From assembly GCA_964547485.1 (NCBI GenBank), contig CAZJNU010000138.1, positions 1 through 5,886 on the forward strand: 5,886 nt of DNA, in the 5' to 3' direction. Below are positions 1-5,007 of the stretch, one piece after another. The stretch is from JACJWR01 sp964547485 (GTDB lineage Bacteria; Actinomycetota; Actinomycetes; S36-B12; UBA10799). The notes beneath the pieces were generated by a model. It was given only the letters and a program-made list of their open reading frames with translations, ran no database searches and was not told the origin of the DNA. Numbering within the stretch: the first letter of the stretch is position 1; each line of letters starts with the position of its first letter. The translations under genes were made by a program, and so were the position numbers.

Positions 1-2
1 GC

Positions 3-665
3 TTCGTGGCCACAGGTGACGCCGACAGTCCGCCACGAGTCGTCGATCCACCGGCCAAGGCGACAGCACCGAAATGTTGCAAGCAAACAACCGTCACCAT
101 CACCGGTGACGTCACCGCCAAGATCCTGCAACGCCTGCGGTGGGGATCTAATGAATGGATCGCCTCCTACATTCGGCGCACCCACGTTGAGGCCAGCTAC
201 GGCAACCTGAAGAACCCGAAGACGGAGAACATCCGACGTGGCTGGTGCTTCGTAGTCGGCCTCGTCAAAACCTCTATCCTCGCTGCCGCTGCGGTAGCCG
301 CGGTCAACATTCGGCTGCTGCGTGCCTGGGCGGAAACCTCCGGATTCCAAGATGTGCTGTGCGAACCAGATCCCGAGGGGCACTACTTCATCGAATACGA
401 CGCCGACGGCAACCCAGTCAGCGCTCAGGTGTCCGACGCAGACCGAGTCGACGTCGACGAGCTCCACGACGACGATCCGCCGCCACCGCTGGCCGGCGGG
501 GCCCCATCTAGGCACTCAACGACAGCACAGCCAGCACCACCCGCGTGCCCGCGTCAGCCCCATGGCGGCGGGCCCACACCCATGCCCGAAAACACCCGCA
601 AAGGGCGCGTTCTCAGGGTTTGGGCAGCCACAAACCTCATGAGACCGGCCGGCGCCGAGGCATAG
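3..665 (+). CDS. Transposase-like protein, C-terminal part (5' end outside window)
   Basis: The frame is open from the left edge to a TAG at 663-665. The first start-like codon (GTG at 6) has no ribosome binding site and the frame continues upstream of it, so this is the end of a longer protein. Counting from that GTG, residues about 54-109 (IRRTHVEASYGNLKN, then ENIRRGW and AAVNIRLLRAWAE) resemble the C-terminal end of DDE transposases of the IS1182/IS4-like type. There a Y-x2-R-x2-VE-x2-[FY]-x2-LK block carries the last catalytic acid, here Glu62. Enzymes of this kind cut and rejoin DNA at the ends of an insertion sequence. After residue about 150 the protein becomes Pro/Asp-rich and low in complexity (DDDPPPPLAGG), which is unusual for a transposase tail and may be a read-through extension. 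The catalytic first half is not visible, so activity cannot be judged. The family call is moderate; the exact IS family is not determined. Confidence 0.6.
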   Translation, partial: FVATGDADSPPRVVDPPAKATAPKCCKQTTVTITGDVTAKILQRLRWGSNEWIASYIRRTHVEASYGNLKNPKTENIRRGWCFVVGLVKTSILAAAAVAAVNIRLLRAWAETSGFQDVLCEPDPEGHYFIEYDADGNPVSAQVSDADRVDVDELHDDDPPPPLAGGAPSRHSTTAQPAPPACPRQPHGGGPTPMPENTRKGRVLRVWAATNLMRPAGAEA

Positions 666-739
666 CTGGGCAAACGCCGCCCGAACCACCCCTGAACACC
701 ACGAAACCCCCGTCAAACCCCCTCCGAAGAGAAATCCAC

Positions 740-807
740 GGGAGTTTCGTCACCCCAACGTCGGGAGTTTCGTAACTAACTCAGCAGCGGGGTAGTTACG
801 AAACTCC
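740..807. repeat. Three copies of GGAGTTTCGT, two as a perfect 15-bp inverted repeat
   Basis: GGGAGTTTCGT occurs at 740-750 and again at 763-773, a direct repeat with a 23-bp period. The second copy belongs to the arm GGAGTTTCGTAACTA (764-778), whose exact reverse complement lies at 793-807 with a 14-nt loop between. The element sits between the convergent transposase-like and AlbA_2 genes. As RNA, the inverted repeat would form a 15-bp stem usable as a terminator from either side, though it is AT-rich and has no U-tract. The third, direct copy is better explained by protein binding, for example transposase binding at an insertion-sequence end. The repeat itself is seen directly; its role is inferred. 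Confidence 0.75.
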
Positions 808-851
808 ATAAGCGCAGGTCAGGAGGGTGCGTGTGGGAGGCGCCTCGGAAG

Positions 852-883
852 CTTGCACACGTTTTTGCGATTTCTTGCACACG
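852..883. repeat. 10-bp direct repeat CTTGCACACG, 22-bp period
   Basis: CTTGCACACG occurs at 852-861 and again at 874-883, so the copies start 22 bp apart, about two helical turns, and would lie on the same face of the DNA. The spacer is T-rich, unlike its GC-rich surroundings. The pair lies just past the 3' end of the AlbA_2 gene and about 45 bp from the inverted repeat at 764-807. It may be a paired protein-binding site, possibly part of the same mobile-element end. The role is unknown. Confidence 0.5.
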
Positions 884-911
884 CCCTGGTCTGGTCCTTC
901 TGCAGCCAGGT

Positions 912-2675
912 CTATTGCGACGCGTCAGAGTGCCTGAGCGCATAGACCGTATGAGGGGCACCCGATCGACCGATTCGTTCTACTACTCCATGGTTGCGAA
1001 GTTTGTTGAGGGCGTACATGACCTGGCGTCTCGTGAGTCCAGTGGTCGTGGCGAGTTGGATCGCGCTGAGTTCCGAATTGGCTCGCAGTGCCGCAAGGAT
1101 AGGCACGCCGTTGGTCACCTTTGTTTCGGGCAAGTCCGATGCCAGCGGTGGAAGGACGACTGATGCTTCCGGTACGTGGCGGAGGATCTCGACCGCAGCC
1201 GTTCGCTCCGGCGCTCGGAATCTGTCGGCGATGACGTAGTTGGTGCCGCGCTTTTCGCCTCTTGTGACACTGATTCCGCACACAACGAGTCCTTGAAGTG
1301 CGGCCCTGGCTTCCGTCGAGTCAATCGGGGCGAACTCCTTCCTGACCAAGGGGTTGGTCCAGGCCGTCCCATGCCGCATTGACACGGCAATCGCTCGCTG
1401 CATGTCTGAGAGCTGTGCCGCCTCGGGCAGCGCCGCGAGCCACGCAAGGTCGTCCGGCGGTAGCAAAGAGTGCCGTGGCATCAGCGCAGTGAACCGTACC
1501 CCGGCGTCTGTGAACTTGGGGGCTTGCATCAAGGAGTCCCTGGCAGCTTCCTGCGCAGCACGTATGCCACCGCCCTCGCCTTCTATCACGCGCGCTCCGC
1601 CGGGAATGCGCACATGTTTGCAGATTTCGTACAGGTACTCGTTGACGGCAGACTTCCCTCCTGGCCGTCCGAGTTGCCCAACTGTGATACCCCACAAGCC
1701 GCCAGGGTTGGAGAGGACGAGGTAGTCATCCTTGATGCGCGCTTCGACGCGTTTGCCTTGCGTGTGCGGCCCCAGATCCCGATGAACTAGGGCATTCGCG
1801 ATCAGCTCCCTTACTGCCACAAGGGGAATTTCCGCTTCATCGCGACCGTGGCCGTCTGAGCCGAACCTAACAATGGTGCGGGTATTGCGGCGAACCCATT
1901 CGATTGCTTGATCGAGCATCTCGGGCAGTGGTCCGTCTAGGTGGACGAGATCTGCCGCTCGGGCACCGTCTGTTCCTTCGACTGCCGCAGTGAGCGAGAG
2001 CGACGGCATGTACTTCTGTGGGTAAGTTCCTAGCGCGTAGAGACCGGCAACTGTCAGGGTCGCAGCATCCGGACGAACTACCCCCTTGCTGCGCAGAACG
2101 TCCAGATCGTCCAACCTAGCGAGTCTTCTGGAACTGGCACGGACATGGCGCAGGAACTGAGAAGTCAGGTCGCCGTCCAGGTCCTCGACGGCGGTTCCTG
2201 GTACGGATGCCGCGTCAAATCGGGGACGATCTCGTCTGGCGATTACCTGGGCAATCTCCGCCTCGGACATCTCGTAGTCGCCGTCACTCTGTCGAAGGTA
2301 AGCTTTGCCGCCAGTCCTGCACGGACGTTCATGGGGTGGCAGTCCCTCCACGGCCACCACCAAGATATTGCTGCCCTCGAATACTGCTTCGGTGAAGTGG
2401 ACTGTCACCGAAGGCACAACGCCCTGGCGCGCCTGGCTCGCAATACCCTGCTCAAGGTCGCCGACGGGGTCAATACCTGTTGCTGCGAAGCCATCGCGCT
2501 CGTCAAGGCCGAGCAGGATCGTCCCACCTGAGGGCAGGTTGCCAAAGGCGCAGAGTGTTCGCTTGACGTCAGGCACCCCGTTAAGTGCGCGTTTGGCCTC
2601 AACTTCATCCTGATCCCCGCCACGACGGCGGAGGACCGCGACCATCTCCTCGATGTCGGCCCCAGTCGTCTGCAT
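912..2675 (-). CDS. AlbA_2 (Schlafen-type) / GHKL-ATPase putative transcriptional regulator with winged-helix segments
   Basis: This 587-residue protein, numbered from the ATG at 2675, has the order typical of AlbA_2-domain ATP-binding proteins (COG2865-like). Residues about 8-145 match AlbA_2, with EVEAKRAL near 25, then LCAFGNLPSGG and ILLGLDERDGF-x3-GI, and a later AYLRQSDGDYEMSEAE. A linker follows. Residues about 283-400 look like the GHKL ATPase fold: RELIANALVHRD (N-box, Asn294), LSNPGGL near 321-327 and the Gly-rich EGEGGGI near 365-371. The C-terminal part has winged-helix-like stretches at about 422-486 and 524-580 (LSAIQLATTTGLTRRQVMYAL). Known relatives are annotated as putative DNA-binding regulators and often lie in accessory or defence-linked regions; the ligand is generally unknown. 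An in-frame TTG at 2681 would add two residues. ATG 2675 is preferred because a TACAAT -10 box lies seven bases upstream and there is no Shine-Dalgarno sequence, which fits a leaderless mRNA. The dyad over the start suggests repression, perhaps by the protein itself. The frame looks intact. Confidence 0.88.
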   Translation of the reverse strand: MQTTGADIEEMVAVLRRRGGDQDEVEAKRALNGVPDVKRTLCAFGNLPSGGTILLGLDERDGFAATGIDPVGDLEQGIASQARQGVVPSVTVHFTEAVFEGSNILVVAVEGLPPHERPCRTGGKAYLRQSDGDYEMSEAEIAQVIARRDRPRFDAASVPGTAVEDLDGDLTSQFLRHVRASSRRLARLDDLDVLRSKGVVRPDAATLTVAGLYALGTYPQKYMPSLSLTAAVEGTDGARAADLVHLDGPLPEMLDQAIEWVRRNTRTIVRFGSDGHGRDEAEIPLVAVRELIANALVHRDLGPHTQGKRVEARIKDDYLVLSNPGGLWGITVGQLGRPGGKSAVNEYLYEICKHVRIPGGARVIEGEGGGIRAAQEAARDSLMQAPKFTDAGVRFTALMPRHSLLPPDDLAWLAALPEAAQLSDMQRAIAVSMRHGTAWTNPLVRKEFAPIDSTEARAALQGLVVCGISVTRGEKRGTNYVIADRFRAPERTAAVEILRHVPEASVVLPPLASDLPETKVTNGVPILAALRANSELSAIQLATTTGLTRRQVMYALNKLRNHGVVERIGRSGAPHTVYALRHSDASQ

Positions 2676-2690
2676 GTACAAGATTGTACA
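2675..2690. promoter_or_regulatory. Putative operator: perfect 16-bp dyad over the -10 box and start codon of the AlbA_2 gene
   Basis: TGTACAA-GA-TTGTACA is a perfect 7-2-7 inverted repeat, and each half contains the palindrome TGTACA. It covers the -10 box, the likely transcription start and the first base of the ATG at 2675. A repressor bound here would block RNA polymerase directly. Autoregulation by the winged-helix AlbA_2 protein is the simplest reading but is an inference. Confidence 0.6.
2683..2688 (-). promoter_or_regulatory. Putative -10 box (TACAAT) of the AlbA_2 gene, leaderless transcript
   Basis: TACAAT on the - strand is one mismatch from TATAAT. Seven bases separate it from the ATG at 2675, so transcription would begin at or within a base of the start codon. 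No convincing -35 box is seen at 16-18 bp, which is common for actinobacterial housekeeping promoters. The upstream bases contain no ribosome binding site. Confidence 0.5.
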
Positions 2691-2723
2691 GCTTGACCAG
2701 GTCTTTGATTCGACTTAGTTGTT

Positions 2724-2754
2724 CAGGTTGCCGGAAACAGCTTCCGGCAACCTG
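2724..2754 (-). terminator. Strong hairpin (13-bp perfect stem, 5-nt loop), possible terminator of the Cys-motif gene
   Basis: CAGGTTGCCGGAA at 2724-2736 pairs exactly with TTCCGGCAACCTG at 2742-2754 around a 5-nt loop. It lies about 100 bases downstream of the stop of the - strand gene at 2858-3508 and about 50 bases upstream of the AlbA_2 start. That position would suit separating the two transcripts. There is no U-tract, so it would be a non-canonical actinobacterial terminator, or alternatively a protein-binding site. Confidence 0.5.
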
Positions 2755-2857
2755 GGAGTGGCAGATCTGTGCTTGACCCCAGGTCCCAGCCATACCCAAA
2801 GAACCTTGGCCTGGCACGGACGACCATCTCCTCCTCATCGGGTGACCGTCGAGCAAC

Positions 2858-3508
2858 CTAAGCTGGGGAGACAGGTCGGCGAAAGCCCCGCTCGGGGTCG
2901 CGGGGCAGAAAGTCGCCACCGATGTCGAACCACTTGTCGGCGCGGTAGTCACCCATCCTGATCAGCTGGTTGAAGTCGGAGTTCGGGTCCTCGGCGCCAT
3001 CCAGCGATGGGTCCAGCAGAAAGTCGACGTCGAGGTCCATCAGCAACTCTTCCAGCACCGACGACCACTGGTAGTCAGATGACATCACCGGCAGGGCATC
3101 CAAATCCAGGAACTCGGGCACATCGCGCACCAAACCTTCGGCGCGCTCCACGGCGAGCAGCACCGCAAACTCCTCGGCTGGGCACCTGGCGAGGGGCCAA
3201 ATTCCTGAAGCCATGTCAGCGGCGAGGTCGTCGTAGGAACGTGCAGCGCGGCGTCGCCAGGCGCCGTCGCAGATCCAGGTGAACGGCGGGTACAGATCCA
3301 GAACCGCGGCCGTGTGCGGGTCCAGCGGGCCATCACCGAACTCCTCGACGTCGTCGTAGACCTCATCGGCCAGAGTCTGCAACGCGAAGTAGAGGGCCGC
3401 GCTGGTGCGAGGAGTGAACGTGGGTTCCTCGCACACCTCACAACCCGCACCTTCGCACTCCGCACAGAAGTGCACCAACGCCTCGAAGTCCGGTCCGTCA
3501 TCGCGCAC
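2858..3508 (-). CDS. Hypothetical acidic protein with CxxC-x4-CxxC motif
   Basis: Function is not recognised. From the GTG at 3508 the product is 216 residues, soluble and very acidic. An N-terminal motif C15-x2-C18-x4-C23-x2-C26 (HFCAECEGAGCEVC) looks like a small metal-binding knuckle. A helical region follows (ALYFALQTLADEVYDD), then an aromatic stretch (LYPPFTWICDGAWRRRAARSYDD) and an Asp-rich C-terminal half (LLMDLDVDFLLDPSLDG). No signal peptide or membrane segment is seen. The frame extends to a TTG at 3622 (254 residues), but the added residues look non-coding and that TTG lacks a ribosome binding site. The GTG is preferred because TTGCGG (3544-3539), an 18-bp spacer and GACAAT (3520-3515) end six bases before it, fitting a leaderless start. 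It lies between the membrane-protein gene upstream and the AlbA_2 gene downstream, each more than 150 bp away, so it is probably its own transcription unit. Coding status is likely; the start is less certain. Confidence 0.7.
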   Translation of the reverse strand: MRDDGPDFEALVHFCAECEGAGCEVCEEPTFTPRTSAALYFALQTLADEVYDDVEEFGDGPLDPHTAAVLDLYPPFTWICDGAWRRRAARSYDDLAADMASGIWPLARCPAEEFAVLLAVERAEGLVRDVPEFLDLDALPVMSSDYQWSSVLEELLMDLDVDFLLDPSLDGAEDPNSDFNQLIRMGDYRADKWFDIGGDFLPRDPERGFRRPVSPA

Positions 3509-3514
3509 GCGTGG

Positions 3515-3544
3515 ATTGTCTCGAACCTGTCCAGACGCCCGCAA
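3515..3544 (-). promoter_or_regulatory. Putative promoter of the Cys-motif gene
   Basis: On the - strand TTGCGG (3544-3539) is followed after 18 bases by GACAAT (3520-3515). Six more bases lead to the GTG at 3508. Both boxes are fair matches to a housekeeping-type actinobacterial promoter, and the spacing predicts transcription starting at the start codon. It was found by eye and is not tested. Confidence 0.4.
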
Positions 3545-3667
3545 CCCACGCCCGGCGGTGAGGCCATACCTGGGCCAATAGGCAGTCCCACCCTGACACC
3601 GCAGACGCGCGGTACCGGTCAAAGCTCAACCCGGGTACTACGTGCCCGGCCGCAATATCGCTGGGAA

Positions 3668-4690
3668 TCAGGACCAACCCGAGGGCTCCTTAGTGTCGGC
3701 GTCGCGTGTCAGCGCGACCCCTACTCGGAAAGCTCGGGAGGGGCCGCCAGCCAGCTGAAATGCGAACCACAGCATGATCGGGACCGCCCAAGCCGACGAA
3801 ATTGTGACAGCTGGGGAAACCTGATCTGACGCCAGGGCAACGGCAATGTATGCCGCGAGCATCACTGCGGACAACGTCAAAGCGGCAGCCAACAAGAGGT
3901 TCAGCGACATGTTGGCGGAAGGCTTCCCTACCTGTGCCAGCTCCGGCCGCGGCCTCTTGGGGGACTTTGTGAACAGCCACATTCCAGTCGCGATCAATAC
4001 CATTCCCAAGATTTCGTAGAAGTAGCGTCCGAGAGGGGTGCGGGCATGCCAGCCGGAAAGAAACAAGGCCAAGCCCATGAGCGTTAGTGAGATCGTCGAC
4101 ACAGCCTCATAGGTCGTAGCGCCCGGCGCCAGCCACAACACGAGCAGCCCAACGACGGCCACGACTCCTGCAACCAGCCAAACGGACCTCGAACCGGCCC
4201 ACGGACCCAAGTCCTCAGACGCAATCGCTTGAGACACCATCACGAATGCGGCGATGAAAAGTCCCAGCTGGAAGGGTTCCGGGTACCGCTGCCGTGTTGC
4301 CTTCGGGATCATCGCGGTTGCCACCACGAACAAGGATGCTGCCGCCAAGGCTACTGCCACGGTCAGGGGGTTCCCTCTTGGAAGCAGCACAGCCCATGCT
4401 GTCATCGCGCAGCCGGCGCCTACTGACACCCATGCGCCGGCCCTTCGCGCAGGCGCACCAGAGGGCAACTGGAGCATCAGCGAAAGTGAGTAAAGGACCG
4501 CGGCCGCGTAAGTGACCAAGCTGAGAGGTGCCCAACTATCCGTACTCGAGAGCTTGTTCCACAGCAGCGCCAACGCTCCGCCAGCGAGGAAGATCGCCGC
4601 CTTGTGCGACTCCCTTCCGCCCGGGCCCGCCCGTCCTTGCTTGGTCACCATCGGTCCCTTCCCCTTGGCGGACTCCCCGCCACGTCCCAT
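3668..4690 (-). CDS. Hypothetical multi-pass membrane protein (about 10 predicted helices)
   Basis: Function and family are not recognised. The 340-residue product begins with a short polar, basic, Gly-rich tail and then shows about ten hydrophobic segments, near residues 30-47, 53-74, 84-103, 108-127, 140-157, 168-188, 196-213, 224-241, 263-287 and 296-314. A basic loop (TKSPKRPRPELAQVGK, about 241-256) divides helices eight and nine. Charged residues are scarce inside the helices, and no transporter, glycosyltransferase or acyltransferase signature was found, so no substrate is proposed. It would sit in the cytoplasmic membrane. The start is uncertain. The ATG at 4690 has only a weak GGGG upstream, whereas the ATG at 4651 (327 residues) follows a purine-rich AAGGGGAAGGGA and may be the true start. 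Neither choice changes the membrane part. It is transcribed away from the right-hand zinc-ribbon gene, and a 159-bp gap separates it from the next - strand gene. No strong terminator was seen after its stop. Confidence 0.72.
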   Translation of the reverse strand: MGRGGESAKGKGPMVTKQGRAGPGGRESHKAAIFLAGGALALLWNKLSSTDSWAPLSLVTYAAAVLYSLSLMLQLPSGAPARRAGAWVSVGAGCAMTAWAVLLPRGNPLTVAVALAAASLFVVATAMIPKATRQRYPEPFQLGLFIAAFVMVSQAIASEDLGPWAGSRSVWLVAGVVAVVGLLVLWLAPGATTYEAVSTISLTLMGLALFLSGWHARTPLGRYFYEILGMVLIATGMWLFTKSPKRPRPELAQVGKPSANMSLNLLLAAALTLSAVMLAAYIAVALASDQVSPAVTISSAWAVPIMLWFAFQLAGGPSRAFRVGVALTRDADTKEPSGWS

Positions 4691-4933
4691 TCAACCCCGC
4701 ACTTCCGACGAATAGGTTTGCTCCATCGGACTTTGAGTCCTTTCAGGTCAACCTGGCCGGTGCACCCGGCCGAGCCCCTTGTCGCAGCCGGTGAATTGGC
4801 CGGTCCCTGTGGGCAAGCAGGACGCCTGCCGGGTAAGGAAGGTGGATTCCTCGTGTCTCAGGCGACCGACTACGCTCTGTGCCCGTTCGCTCGCGCGAAC
4901 CTCGGACCCGCGACCACTATTCCGGTCGGGTAA

Positions 4934-4943
4934 CACGATCGTG
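4934..4943. promoter_or_regulatory. 10-bp palindrome CACGATCGTG, possible operator
   Basis: This perfect palindrome ends 22 bases before the TACAAT box of the zinc-ribbon gene, so it lies at or just upstream of where the -35 region would be. That is a common place for a regulator site. It is short enough to occur by chance. Confidence 0.3.
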
Positions 4944-4965
4944 GGCTGCCGTCGGCGAGGAAACC

Positions 4966-4971
4966 TACAAT
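4966..4971 (+). promoter_or_regulatory. Putative -10 box (TACAAT) of the zinc-ribbon gene
   Basis: TACAAT on the + strand would start transcription near 4978 and give a leader of about 30 bases that includes the AAGGAG ribosome binding site. No clear -35 box is seen at the expected distance. The same hexamer serves as the proposed -10 of the AlbA_2 gene. Confidence 0.45.
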
Positions 4972-4992
4972 CGGGGCAACCAGCCGACATCC

Positions 4993-4998
4993 AAGGAG
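4993..4998 (+). promoter_or_regulatory. Ribosome binding site AAGGAG that fixes the GTG start at 5008
   Basis: AAGGAG lies nine bases before the GTG at 5008. It is the best Shine-Dalgarno match in the window and sets the start of the right-edge gene. The other two genes with proposed promoters appear to lack such a site. Confidence 0.75.
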
Positions 4999-5007
4999 TG
5001 CCACCAC

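Larger units (their letters stand above)
4691..5007. other. Divergent intergenic region with several short hairpins, no gene found
   Basis: This 317-bp stretch separates the start regions of two divergent genes. Open frames crossing it show no protein-like sequence. It holds perfect short inverted repeats at 4755-4771 (GGCCGG/CCGGCC), 4817-4829 (GCAGG/CCTGC), 4836-4851 (AGGAA/TTCCT) and 4885-4900 (GTTCGC/GCGAAC), plus the palindrome at 4934-4943. Such short stems are partly expected in GC-rich DNA, but their clustering allows a structured leader or small RNA on either strand. No known riboswitch or tRNA was recognised. Confidence 0.4.

Noticed and set aside
2605..2952. A 115-codon open frame on the - strand across the gap before the AlbA_2 gene
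   Set aside because: It overlaps the ends of both neighbouring genes in another frame, has no recognisable motif, and runs through the hairpin and the dyad.
3631..3649. CCGGG/CCCGG inverted repeat after the membrane-protein gene as a terminator
   Set aside because: The stem is only five base pairs with a nine-base loop and no U-tract, which is easily found by chance in GC-rich DNA.
3314..3829. A 171-codon open frame on the + strand
   Set aside because: It is antisense to the Cys-motif gene and to the end of the membrane-protein gene, and its composition is that of a shadow frame.
4728..4740. GGACT-TTG-AGTCC inverted repeat upstream of the membrane-protein gene as an operator
   Set aside because: The arms are only five bases and no convincing promoter lies around it.
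4785..4832. Resemblance to parts of a cobalamin riboswitch (CCGGTGAAT, then AGCAGGACGCCTGCC)
   Set aside because: The conserved core elements between these parts are missing, the spacing is too short, and neither flanking gene has a visible link to cobalamin.
4850..4930. A possible tRNA on either strand around the GTTCGC/GCGAAC hairpin
   Set aside because: No acceptor stem, D-arm or anticodon arm fits around it; the stem-loop does not have a T-arm layout.
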